NCBI GenBank assembly: GCA_032622095.1
Contig: CP136062.1
Coordinates: 19,409,739-19,473,738, forward strand
Length of the DNA: 64,000 nt
Source of the DNA: Siphonodentalium dalli
Lineage: Eukaryota > Mollusca > Scaphopoda > Gadilida > Siphonodentaliidae
Direction of reading: 5' to 3'
Shown here one piece after another: positions 44,939 to 55,386 of this stretch. How positions within the stretch are numbered: position 1 is the stretch's first letter; each line of letters starts with the position of its first letter. The translations under genes and the position numbers were made by a program. Below the pieces are notes generated by a model that made no database searches, was not told the DNA's origin, and saw nothing but the letters and a program-made list of their open reading frames with translations.

Positions 44939-45382
44939 ATGGATTTAATCACAGAAGCCGTGTTGGCCGCAGTGCAAAGGAGTCGGGTAGTGGACATTGC
45001 TAACTGGAATCTCCAGTCTAGCAGGGACTACCTGACCCTTTGCCTGGAGTTCAGGACTGAAGATGCTGGCATCCAGAGATCGCAGGCCCGGGACACCAAC
45101 TCTTGTACCACCCGCTGTAATTTGAAGTCCCAGAGAGAGAAGAAGAAGAAGAAGACGCATTCCAGAAGGAAAAGGGACGCTGGCAGACGGACGAAGTGGA
45201 AGAGCAGGATAGGGGTGACCGTTGATCTGCCGGTCACCCCTCCCCGTGTGGTCCAGCCGTCCAGTGTCGCAGCCGGCAGGCCGGAGTTGTCTGAGAGACG
45301 TCCATGGGACTATGGGTCATTCTTTTTAACCCATGTTTCAATTTTCACTGATTACAGCCGTAATGGTTATATAATTAATTAA
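44939..45382 (+). CDS. Second, diverged copy of the basic-motif ORF
   Basis: From ATG 44939 the 147-codon frame starts MDLITEAVLAAVQRSRVVDI, has ANWNLQSSRDYLTLCLEF where the first ORF has SWSIHANTGRLDVILKF, and a basic block REKKKKKTHSRRKRDAGRRT with KWKSR matching RKKRKTPSRRRRDAIRRAEW. The last third (from about 45300) turns AT-rich and probably lies beyond the original coding end, so the copy may be truncated. Function is unknown. It is a paralogue of 43796-44341 by motif order and shared upstream sequence. An upstream in-frame methionine at 44870 exists, but the shared MDLI start argues for 44939. Confidence 0.45.
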   Translation: MDLITEAVLAAVQRSRVVDIANWNLQSSRDYLTLCLEFRTEDAGIQRSQARDTNSCTTRCNLKSQREKKKKKTHSRRKRDAGRRTKWKSRIGVTVDLPVTPPRVVQPSSVAAGRPELSERRPWDYGSFFLTHVSIFTDYSRNGYIIN

Positions 45383-46185
45383 TTTTATTAATAATTAGTT
45401 CCCTTTTAAGACCGCCTGTAGATAAAACGCCAATTGCGTCAGCCTTTCAAATGGGAGGCGTTAGGGTGAATAACTCTTTCTTAGAACTCGAAATTTCAGA
45501 AGAGTCTATTATAAATTGCTGTGTTATTTTAGATTACTCGATCCTTAAATCGTCAATTTTCAATTACCATAAGTGGAGGTAGAGCTGCGTACAAATATGT
45601 GTGATCTGAATTGGTTGAAGGGAGGGGGTAAATAACGTTTCCCCCTACATTTCGATATTAATAATACAGTTTCTCGTTTTTATGAATTATATTAGGCCTC
45701 ATTCTCTTGGTTTAGAAGTAAATTTCGGACAAACTTCTGTGATCGTAATTTGAGGTGGCGAGTAAAATAGCCTCTAGAACTGCAAGTGGAATTGCGAAAA
45801 CAAAATCTGTGACCTGAATTGGTGGGGGGGGGGGGATAACTTTATTCATAAAACTTGAAAGTCACATGAGTTTCTTGTTTTATATGCATTTTATTAGGCG
45901 ACCCATTAATGTTAACAGTCATTTCCTGGATATGGAAGCACCGTTTCGCTCAAAACTGTTATATTAGGTTGTCATTGGATAGCGAATAACATTATTCTTA
46001 AAACTCACATAAGTTTGTTAGTTTGTGCAACTATAATTGTTAAATTATAAACAGTCAATTTCTAGAACTAAGTGGAATTGCGAACACAAATCTGCGATCT
46101 GAATTGGTTGTGGTGGGGTGGCGAATTTGTGCATTATATGAGGCGATCCGTGAATATTAACCGTAATTTAAATAAAGTTTCTAGG
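45383..46185 (+). repeat. Degenerate tandem repeat, about 200-290-bp period
   Basis: The phrase GTGATCTGAATTGGTTG (or a variant) occurs at about 45601, 45807 and 46095. It is preceded by AAGTGGAATTGCGAA-like text and followed by G-rich and AT-rich stretches including TTTTTATGAATTATATTAGG. There is a G run at about 45823-45835. No gene is present. Confidence 0.65.
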
Positions 46186-47102
46186 TTGACCTTGTGGGAT
46201 ATATCGATACGTTATAACGTCGAAATATAGTGTCCACGGGCCCATGGGGCCACCCGGGCGGTCCCGGACGGTCCCGAGCTTTTTTTTAAATATAGTATTT
46301 TACCGGATTTTGAGGGGTTAATAACATCGGCCGTGGATGTATCAACGAGTCAATATATGGAATTCACACTCAGGTGTATTTCACTACCACACATCACCAA
46401 AATATACTGTCTGAAACACACGAAGACACCCGTAATCACCCTGGCTCACTTAGCCAATATCGGAATTTGTGGGGTTAATATCACCGGCCGGAGACAAGCG
46501 AGCGAGTAAAAATTTCTATGTTGACCTCGTGGGGTATGTCGCTACGTCATAACGTCAAAATATAGTGTCCATGGGCCCATGTGGCCGCCCGGGCGGTCCC
46601 GGGGCTCTTTTTGTTTATATAGTATTTTACCGCATTTTGAGGGGTTAATAACACCTGCCCGAGTCGAGCGAGCGAGTTATATTTTCTAGGTTGACCTTGT
46701 TGGGTATGTCGCTACGTTACAACGTCGAAATATAGTGTCCATGGGGCCCATGGGGCTGCCCTCGCGGTCCCGGGCTCTTTTTATATATAGTATTTTACCG
46801 GATTTTGAGGGGTAAATAACATCGGCCGTGGATGTGTCAACGAGTCAATATATGTAACTCACTCTCAGGTGTATTGCACTTCCACGCATCACCAAAATAT
46901 ACTGTCTGAAAACACACGAAGACACCCGTAATCACCCTGGCTCTCTTAGCCAATATCGGCATTTGTGGTGTTAATATCACTGGCCGGAGACGAGCGAACG
47001 AGTAAAATTTTCTATGTTGACCTTGTGGGGTATGTCGATACGTTATAACGTCGAAATATAGTGTCCACGGGCCCGGGCGGTCCCGGTCGGTACCGGACGG
47101 TA
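46186..47102 (-). repeat. Right arm: inverted 325/165-bp subunits
   Basis: Reverse complement of the left-arm subunits. The sentinel ATATAGTGTCCA occurs near 46222, 46561, 46731 and 47056 (spacing about 337, 171 and 327 bp). So long and short subunits alternate in a different order from the left arm, and the arms were rearranged after or during duplication. Confidence 0.9.
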
Positions 47103-47222
47103 ATTAATCACACCGCATAATCGTGACAAAGTATATACATGATGTATGTGAATTATATTCTTCTATGGCCTATATTTTAAATGTATGACATAATTAACGA
47201 CCACACGGCGACCAAAATGAGA

Positions 47223-47850
47223 GGATACTCTGATTGGGGTAGAGGAATAAATAACTCTACTGGTACAGTTACTACAAAATAAAAGTCTCCTCAACAACCT
47301 AATCACGACGTAGTTTATCTTTGGATTATATATATTCTATCATGGGTTGATTTTAACCCTTTACCCAACAGAAGGGCCCTGTGCCAATGCATTCTCTTAT
47401 ATATGCGAGTCGACCATAGGTCGCCTCGCATATATAAGAGAATGCATTGGCTTAACACATTAAAAATTATAAAATTGTTAAAGAATGTAAGAAAAAATGG
47501 TAAAAAGTGTTAAAAAAAGATTTTTTTTAGGCCAATGCATTCTCTTATATATGCGAGGCGACCTATGGTCGACTCGCATATATAAGAGAATGCATTGGCA
47601 TAGGGCATAACTATAACCATCACAATGTGGTCAATGAGCCGGTTCCAATGATATCCATATGTGTATGGTTTTATTGAGACAGACCGAAGATATTTTAGGC
47701 TGTTGAAGCTTTATTTGGCCGGTTTTGGCCGGTTTGTTGGGTAAAGGGTTAAGAGCATAATCTGATTGGGGTACATAAATAAATAAGTTTACTGTTACAG
47801 TTACGACTTAATAAATGTCAACTCAGCAACCTAATCACGACCAATTATTT
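47223..47850 (+). repeat. Tandem duplication (about 135 bp) interrupted by the double-hairpin element
   Basis: CTCTGATTGGGGTAGAGGAA plus the following AATAACTCTACTGGTACAGT and CAACAACCTAATCACGAC (47230-47314) recurs as TCTGATTGGGGTACATAAAT and AGTTTACTGTTACAGTTACG (47762-47845). The 400-bp element 47353-47752 lies between. Removing it restores a two-unit tandem array with a single TTAA. Confidence 0.8.
47353..47752 (-). mobile_element. TTAA double-hairpin miniature element B, copy 2
   Basis: It has the same length (400 bp) as 1324-1723 and is nearly identical in reverse orientation, including the terminal TTAACCCTTTACCCAACA and both 70-bp hairpins. Very high identity between copies 46 kb apart suggests recent movement or gene conversion. 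The hairpin-bearing end is at the left here. Confidence 0.9.
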
Positions 47851-47968
47851 TCGTTAAAGACATATTATTTACTTGTTCGAATGCGTAAAACTGATCAGGT
47901 AGTATACAGGCGCTATGCTATGCCAGCTGGAGGAATGTACAATTATACTATTATCGCCGGAAATCTGA

Positions 47969-48133
47969 AGTAAATCGACCGTACCACCCCATAGAAGTAA
48001 ATCGACCGTACCACCCCATAGATAACATCGACCGTACCACCCCATAGAAGTAAATCGACCGTACCACCCCATAGAAGTAAATCGACCGTACCACCCCATA
48101 GATAACATCGACCGTACCACCCCATAGATAACA
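47969..48133 (+). repeat. Minisatellite, 25/26-bp units, 7 copies
   Basis: Two unit types, AGTAAATCGACCGTACCACC and ATAACATCGACCGTACCACC (each followed by CCATAGA or CCATAG), alternate irregularly. Frames reading through it are artefacts. Confidence 0.93.
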
Positions 48134-48145
48134 TCGTCTTAACTA

Positions 48146-48480
48146 CACTGCCAAAAATAATTTCTTAATAAGATAAAATATCTTGAAACAAGAAAAACTA
48201 TTTCCTGAAACAGGAAAATAAATCTTATTTTGGGAAATATACCCCCCAAGTCTGCTACATCAAGAAAATTTAAGAAACTCCCACCAGACAACAGATAGTT
48301 TTCTCAAATAAGATAGATTTTAGTCTTGAAACAAGAAACAATTTCCTTACTAAGAAAATGGCTTCAAAAATTAAATATATATTTCTTGTTTCAAGATTTT
48401 TTTTCTAAGTTAAGAAATACTTAAAGAAAATATTTCTAAACCAAGAATTAATTGTTATGTAGAAATTACTGCTGTATTGG
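48146..48480. mobile_element. TTTCTT/AAGAAA-rich element starting CACTGCCAAAAATA
   Basis: It begins CACTGCCAAAAATAATTTCT and continues as interleaved CAAGAAA, TTTCTTG and TATCTTG words. The same end occurs inverted at the right edge of 62322-62853 (ATATTTTTGGCAGTG). I know similar ends with such a composition from non-autonomous DNA transposons in fish and invertebrates. That is recollection. The right end is unclear. Confidence 0.65.
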
Positions 48481-49130
48481 AATAACTGTAAAAGTCCAAC
48501 GAGAGCAAAATTGTGATCAAAATTTTACGGTAAACATTGAAAAAGGTCCAACCAGACCAACCTGTTGATTAAATATTCTGAAAATTCATATTCATACTTA
48601 AATATTTGAACTACATGTAATACTACAGCTATAGGATTATATAATTGTTGACAAGTCACTCACTGTAACAGTTTTGTTTACATAACATTGGAAAAGGTCC
48701 AACCTGTTGATTAAATATTCTGAAAATGTTATTCATAGTTAAATATTTGAACTAATAATACAGCTAGAATTATATATTTGTTGACAAATCACTGTAACAG
48801 TTTTGTTTACATAACAATAGTTTCAACAGATGTAATTTTGTTATTGGCAATCTGTCAGTAAGTGTTTTTATCTATTTCTCAATGCTCTTAGGGCATGCTG
48901 ACCTTTATACAATATTAATAAAATTTTGTTTGCACAATATAGTGGGTCGCCATTGAGGAGACCTAGAGCTCCCTTGAAATCTCCAAATGGCGGTTTGCCA
49001 CACCATCCCGAACTAGACAAACCTCTCTGGTGGCCCCTTGCAATGAACCTATTAATTAAACCGGTACTTCAAGCTGGTATATACCCCTCTTATATAAGGA
49101 TGGAAGATGCTACCAATTTCAAACCGATGG
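48481..49130. repeat. Two-copy tandem repeat (about 150 bp) and flanking spacer
   Basis: About 48540-48690 and 48692-48825 are tandem copies sharing AAAGGTCCAACC, CTGTTGATTAAATATTCTGA, AAATATTTGAACTA and CACTGTAACAGTTTTGTTTA. The last 85 bp recurs at about 59808-59890. The rest, to 49130, is unremarkable. Confidence 0.7.
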
Positions 49131-50960
49131 TATTTCTTCAGAGTTGACTCTCTTGTATTATGAAAGCAAGCCCAAATGAGGCCATGCACCTATTGTATGT
49201 TTATAACACACAAAAGACTATATCTTAGCAGAATGCATGTCTCTGATGATACAAACAATAAAATATCCAATTTATCCATAGTTTAATTTCATGTGGCTAT
49301 ATAGGAAAGCATACAATGTGGCTTTTATGTAGTTTCCACAAAGTATTTTAAGTAAAATATCCATCAAGTGTATTCTGCCTTGTCCTATATATTAATATGC
49401 ATGCAATGGCCATGAGAAATGCTTAATTTATTGGTAGATATCTCCATCTGATAAGAAATACTGACATTTTAGGTTTGATACACCATTTCAGCTGGCTTGG
49501 CATCTTTTAAATTTGAAACCTAAGGGAATTTATTCAGCTTTGGCTCTCTAAATTATGGAAGAAAGCCCAAATGAAGCCACTATTTGCATGTTAATAACAT
49601 GTATAAGGCTATATCTCAACAGAATACATGTCTCTGATAAAATGCACAATGAAATATCCATAGTTCAATTGCATTTGGCTATAGAGGGATGCATACACTA
49701 TTGCTTTTATGTAGTTTCCACAGACTATTTTAAGTAAAATATCCATCAAATGATGTTTTCTACATAGCCTTGTATATTAAAATGCATGTAATGACCATGG
49801 GAAATGTTTAATTCATTAGGTGATATGTCCAACTGATAAGAAATACTGACATTTGAGGTTTAAAATACCATTTCATGGGATTATGGGATCATAAATATCA
49901 AACTAAGGGAATTTCTTCAGATTTGACTCTCTAAATAATGGAAGAAAGCCCAAATAAAGCCACTATTTGCATATTAATGACATGTATAAGGCTATATCTC
50001 AACAGAATACATGTCTCTGATAAAATACACAATAAATTATCCATAGTTTAATTGCATTTGGCTATAGAGGGGTGCATACACTATTGCTTTAATGTAGTTT
50101 CCACAGACTATTTTAAGTAAGATATCCATCAAATAATGTTTTCTACCTTGCCCTATATATCATAATGCATGCAGTGACCATGAGAAATGTTTAATTTATT
50201 GGGAGAGATGTCCATCTGATCAGAAATACTGCCATTTAAGGGTTGATACACCATTTCAGCTGGCTTGGCATGTTACAAATTTGAAATAAGGGAATTTATT
50301 CAGCTTTGACCCTCTAAATTATGGAAAAAATGCCTAAATGATGCCAATATTGGCATGTTTATAACATAGATAAGGCTATATCTGAACAGAATACATGTCT
50401 CAGATGAAATAAACAATACAATATCCATAGTTTAATTTGATTTGGCTATACAGGGATGCATACAATATTGCTTTTATGTAGTTTCCACAGACTATTTTAA
50501 GTAAAATATCCATCAAATGATGTTTTCTACATTGCCTTGTATATTAAAATGCATGTAATGACCATGGGAAATGTTTAATTTATTAGTTGATATGTCCATC
50601 TGATAGGAAATACTGACATTTGAGGTTTTAAATACCAGTTCATGGGATTATGGGATAATAAATATCAAACTAAGGGAATTTCTTCAGATTTGACTCTCTA
50701 AATGATGGAAGAAAGGCCAAATGAAGCCACTATTTGCATGTTTATAACATGTATAAGGCCATATCTTTGCAGAATGCTTTTCTCTGACAATAAAACAAAT
50801 AACATATCTATATTTCATAGTTTAGTTGGCAAAACAGGGTGCATAACATGTGGGTTTAAAGTAGTTTCACAGATTATTTTAACTAGAATATCAATTAAAT
50901 GATGTAATCTAACTTGCCCTGTGTTTTAAAATGCATACACTGACCATGATAAATGTTTAA
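49131..50960 (+). repeat. Satellite-like tandem array, 382-bp unit, about 4.8 copies
   Basis: Unit starts near 49145, 49543, 49925, 50308 and 50692 (GACTCTCTAAATTATGGAAG with AAGCCCAAATGAAGCCAC). Successive distances are about 398, 382, 383 and 384 bp. Unit ends come in two types that alternate: TTTCAGCTGGCTTGGCAT (units 1 and 3) and TTTCATGGGATTATGGGAT or a near variant (units 2 and 4). The plus-strand frames near 49555 and 50702 are the same shadow in two units. Confidence 0.93.
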
Positions 50961-51016
50961 TACAAACAGCGTCCTTAATGCTGCACCAGCCTAACTCCCG
51001 TTACGAAAGGGTTAAA
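50961..51016 (+). mobile_element. Right end of a TTAA hairpin element B
   Basis: AATGCTGCACCAGCCTAACT followed by CCCGTTACGAAAGGGTTAA matches the right ends of 59457-59718 (GTACCAGCGCAGCTCTCATC, ATGAAAGGGTTAA) and the reverse-complemented left ends of the family. The body is missing. Confidence 0.6.
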
Positions 51017-52394
51017 TTAATAAACAAAGGTTACACAGACATCCCCCCTTCAACAGCGCGGTGGGTGTTTTTTTTTTATGTAATATATGTCATACCCGGT
51101 ATAAGACCCCCCCCCCCCCCCCATTTCGTACGCCGTACTCCATGCCCTGTTATGAGGTACGCCGTATTCCGCCCCCTCTGTTAGGAGGTATTCGGTATTC
51201 CAAAAATACTCGTATTCGTATACCAACCTTATCAAAAAATGATCATAAGAATAATATAAATGCGATGTTTGTCACAATAAATGCACGGTTTGACATACAG
51301 ATCGTCGATCATCAATTTATATCATTTTAGACATGGACATGATGACCGGCGTTCGTACGGCAATAGAGAATTTATCCATATGACTGTTAACTGGTATTTC
51401 GTATTCCACCCTCTGTGTTAATTGGTATTATTCCGTATTCCAGGGGGTGGGGTGCTCTTATATGGTGTGAATTAAGTTTACAACTAATGTGGCAGTCATG
51501 AAATTTTTAATTATTAGAACTGTTTGGGGTATATACACCCCAATCACCCTGTCTCCACGCTCCTGTTGGTGGTGGCCTTATCAATCTATTGCTTCGTTGA
51601 ACTTTTATTATTACAAATTTGAGGTATTATAAATAGTTCTTGATGCGTGTAATTTCGTTCCACTTTACAACAGGGGCACAAACATTCCCATTTTTTACCT
51701 ACCGGCTCAGATCGAGGCCTCGTGGAAAGCGACGTCCATCTTACGTATTCATAGGATACAAATTGATCGGATTTTAGGTAAGTGAAACTAATTAGTAATC
51801 AATTGAAGTGTTTCTCATTATGAACAGACCGTTACTAGTAAAATACTTAATCGAACTACAATTAAAAGTCCACGACATATCCATTTTATTCAAATGAAAT
51901 GTGATAGTAAATCGGCCTAATTTTGTTTCCGTAAAATATTTCAGAAAATGGAATCCGTCATTGATAAATGAACATTTTTTTTGTCAAAATAGTAACTTCT
52001 GACGGACTATGATTATATGGCATTTATGATTCATATATAAAGGTAGCCCTACACAATATTCCCAACTGTGTTCCCAACTGCAAAAACGATAATTAATGAA
52101 TTATAAATTGGCCTAAATTTGATGTTACATAAAAGGAAAAACTATCCGGGAATGGCTATTTTCGTCTGCAAAATCAAATTCTGCCATAAATGCAGTGTAT
52201 TATCGGTCGACATTAATAATATGACAATAGTTGGAAAATAAAAAGGTCCCATTTATTGAAAATATTCATGTAGCTTATAAGGAAATTGTCAGTTATGATC
52301 AGTTATACTTCATACCATTATTCTAACAAATGTCAACCTGTATAATGATAGTGATAGAATTCCCACAATCTCTTTAATATTGTCATGCCATGGC
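51017..52394. other. Spacer, with a C tract and a relic related to the 41-bp minisatellite
   Basis: A C run lies at about 51107-51122. It is followed by CGTACGCCGTACTCC/CGTATTCC steps to about 51230. About 51385-51460 (GTTAACTGGTATTTCGTATT, CCACCCTCTGTGTTAATTGG) is, in reverse complement, similar to the 8213-12716 unit. The rest is AT-rich, with no gene recognised. Confidence 0.5.
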
Positions 52395-53115
52395 CAATTT
52401 AACACTAAGTGAATGTTCAGATTACCACGATACAATCGTAAGTGGAAATATTTCTGTCGTAGGAAGTAACCGCTCAACTGTGCATGCATGCTCACCTCAA
52501 AATCGTAGGTAAAAAATAATATCAATAATCATGCACTGTTTTTTTTTAAAGCAAAATTGTGGCGTATCCTTGGTTATCCCCATTTGCGACGTAATCACTA
52601 ATCACAGTAATCAGTCATGTGTATGTCAAAATTGTGGCCTGAAGGATCGCGTGATAGTCAATCACATGCTTTACAAACAAACTGTGATTTCATCATGTAC
52701 GACATCGTAATCGTGTGAACAAACTATCCACGATCTCGTCGATCCCGGTTCCTCCACTTAAGATTGTATCTTTCATCTGTACGTTCACTGAGTGAACATT
52801 CATGATTCAATAAGACTACGATTCAATTGTAAGTTGACAGATTCCCATCTTGGGTAATAACCGATAGTTGGACTGCGCATGGTCACGACATGATCACGAG
52901 TTATATCAATGCAGAATTGCAAAATTGTGACGTATCCTTGGTTACCTCCACTTGGTGAAATTTGCGTGTACGTAAAAATCGTACACAGTAAATGGAAATA
53001 TCATAGGATAGTTAATCACGTGGTTAACCACCGATATTAAATATACTCATCGGCGATGACATCGTAACAAACTATCCATGATTTTGTCAGGCCCGATTCC
53101 TCCACTTACGATTGA
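52395..53115 (+). repeat. Degenerate two-copy tandem repeat, about 370 bp
   Basis: Copy 1 (about 52425-52770) and copy 2 (about 52800-53115) share ACGATxCAATCGTAAGT, CAAAATTGTGGCGTATCCTT/CAAAATTGTGACGTATCCTT, GACATCGTAA, AACAAACTATCCACGAT and TTCCTCCACTTA.GATTG in the same order. The copies are well diverged. Confidence 0.7.
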
Positions 53116-53360
53116 ATTATGGTCTTCTGACATCTGAATCGCCGAAAATGCTAATACTGTTGGAAGAATGAACTTTACACTTGGTTTTTGAATATGTTTG
53201 CAAATTATGAAAATACATGCATCCATATCACATACATGTATATGCAGCATACATGTACATGTATTTTTTCTTCAATTACAGACATACCAGATTCATTAGC
53301 CATGGTGGATGCGGCATCATGCCCTCTCATCTTCAACATATGAAGATTGATTTCGCCCAT
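53116..53360. other. Short spacer
   Basis: It contains ACATGTAC-type palindromic steps at about 53231-53262. Nothing else is seen. Confidence 0.4.
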
Positions 53361-54924
53361 GATTAGTCTAAGCGTCGGTCCTGTCTAGCTAAACACGTGG
53401 CAATGAACAAATGACAGGTGAAATATTACTGGAAGTCTGTTCGCCAAAATACCAGTGGTGAGTTTATAATCTATAGCTACCATGTACCGGTAGATGAATA
53501 TTTGTTACATAGTCACCAATACATGTAAATACCGCTATCCTCAAATTTATGGACCTTAAAAATACCCCCTCCCCCCAAAAAAACAGCAAAAACTGCATTT
53601 TTTTTCCACTGACCATTTGCCCCCCCCCCCCCCCCCCAGAAAAATCAAATCTACCCCAGGCGGACAACAACTCGGTTTGACCGGAAACCGAAAAAAACAC
53701 CGGAGCATACAATTCACAAGAAGGTGCTTGGTAACTTAGTTTAGATTATTATGACTAAAATGGTCATTGTCTACCAGTAGAATGCAGATTTGTACCTCGC
53801 GATGTCATTACATGTACAAACATGTATATTGGTGATCGCAACGCTATGTATGCACTTTTAAAAATGACAACTAGTCATTACCTCGACTTTGAAAAAGATG
53901 CAAATGAGATGAATGAGATACCAGCAAGGTCCAGCATATAACTGTTTTCTGATACCATTGGATGAGAAATTGTTTAATACATGGGATAGTTCTGCAGTAA
54001 ATATTTGCCAGATAAGCGATCGCAGGGTAGAATTCTGCAATCGACTGGTAGACACTGACATATTTGGCATTATTAAGAGGGTTAATGGGGTCAATATCAC
54101 ATGTAAACCAAGACAGTGGTTATCCAAAATTGTTTTATGTGGATTAGTCTAAGCATCGGTCCTGTCTAGCTAGACACGTGGCAATGAACAAATGACAGGT
54201 GAAATATTACTGGAAGTCTGTTCGCCAAAATACCAGTGGTGAGTTTATAATCTATAGCTACCATGTAGATGAATATTTGTTACATAGTCACCAATACATG
54301 TAAATACCGCTATCCTCAAATTTATGGACCTTAAAAGTACCACCCCCCCCCCCCCAAAAAAAACAGCAAAAACTGCATTTTTTTTCCACTGACCATTTGC
54401 CCCCCCCCCCCCCCCCCAGAAAAATCAAATCTACCCCAGGCGGACAACAACTCGGTTTGACCGGAAACCGAAAAAAACACCGGAGCATACAATTCACGAG
54501 AAGGTGCTTGGTAACTTAGTTTAGATTATTATGACTAAAATGGTCATTGTCTACCAGTAGAATGCAGATTTGTACCTCGCGATGTAATTACATGTACAAA
54601 CATGTATATTGGTGATCGCAACGCTATGTATGCACTTTAAAAAATGACAACTAGTCATTACCTCGACTTTGAAAAAGATGCAAATGAGATGAATGAGATA
54701 CCAGCAAGGTCCAGCATATAACTGTTTTCTGATACCATTGGATGAGAAATTGTTTAATACATGGGATAGTTCTGCAGTAAAAAATTGCCAGATAAGCGAT
54801 CGCAGGGTAGAATTCTGCAATCGACTGGTAGACACTGACATAGTTGGCATTATTAAGAGGGTTAATGGGGTCAATATCACATGTAAACCAAGACAGTGGT
54901 TATCCAAAATTGTTTTATGTGGAT
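53361..54924 (+). repeat. 780-bp tandem duplication, two copies
   Basis: Copy 1 (53361-54142) and copy 2 (54143-54924) start GATTAGTCTAAGCGTCGGTC and GATTAGTCTAAGCATCGGTC. They are nearly identical, apart from scattered substitutions, a small deletion (ACCGGT missing from GTACCGGTAGATG) and length changes in C tracts (about 53567-53577 and 53621-53638, and their partners). Frames of 79-118 codons occur at the same place in both copies on both strands. Without motifs or a preferred strand I do not call them genes. Confidence 0.93.
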
Positions 54925-55136
54925 TGTACTACTCATGTATATATGATTTGGATATTAAGGTTAATCCATATTCTATAAAATGAGAGAAAATTGAAGTTGT
55001 GGGTCTGAAAATACATATTTGGAAAAAAATTACATGCAAATTTTTTCCGACAACCCCCCCTAAATATATATATATATTGGCAGTACACATTATCCGAAGT
55101 AAAACATTTGACATGTGCAATAATCAATATATTCTT
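54925..55136. other. Short spacer
   Basis: AT-rich, with a TA run at about 55064-55077. Nothing is recognised. Confidence 0.4.
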
Positions 55137-55376
55137 AGAAGAGTGCCATCTTATTGGATACACGGCAGGTTAAACAACACATGTGGCGGCCCACGTCAGT
55201 TTCATTTGCGGCCCAAGTTGTGGTTGAGGCCGCCAAACCACATATACCCCCCCCCCCCCCAAACCGTAAAAAAAACCCCTCGGATTCTCGCTTGATAGAA
55301 AATCACGTGGAATCAGAATTTTTCCGGCCTCCGGCCCATCGGGAAATTTCCCGATCGGCCAGTCCGCCTCTGGGTG
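55137..55376 (-). mobile_element. hAT-like terminal segment, inverted partner of 56699-56938
   Basis: In reverse complement the segment begins CAGAGGCGGACTGGCCGATC and runs through GGGAAATTTCCCGAT, a CCACGTGATTTTCTATCAAG block, a G tract and GGCCGCCACATGTGTTGTTT to CCAATAAGATGGCACTCTTC. CAGAGGCGGACTGG resembles the CAG.GGCGGACTGG ends of hAT-type non-autonomous transposons in other animals. That is recollection. Its 240-bp mirror is at 56699-56938. Confidence 0.75.
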
Positions 55377-55386
55377 TGGGAGATTC

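Larger units (their letters stand above)
42027..47122. mobile_element. About 5.1-kb structure with satellite-like inverted arms and internal ORFs
   Basis: The outer edges (ATAATCGGGGTGTGACTAAT at the left; ATTATGCGGTGTGATTAATT in reverse complement at the right) and the arms 42048-43140 and 46186-47102 are inverted repeats of each other. Each arm is built from about 325-bp and 165-bp subunits carrying GGACACTATATCTCGACGTT, ATAACGTAGCGACATACC, CTCGCTCG, CCGATATTGGCTAA and CCCCTCAAAATCCGGTAAAA. The 3-kb centre holds two related GC-rich reading frames. It looks like a large DNA element with long composite inverted repeats, but I see no recognisable transposase and no proven target duplication. 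Confidence 0.65.
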
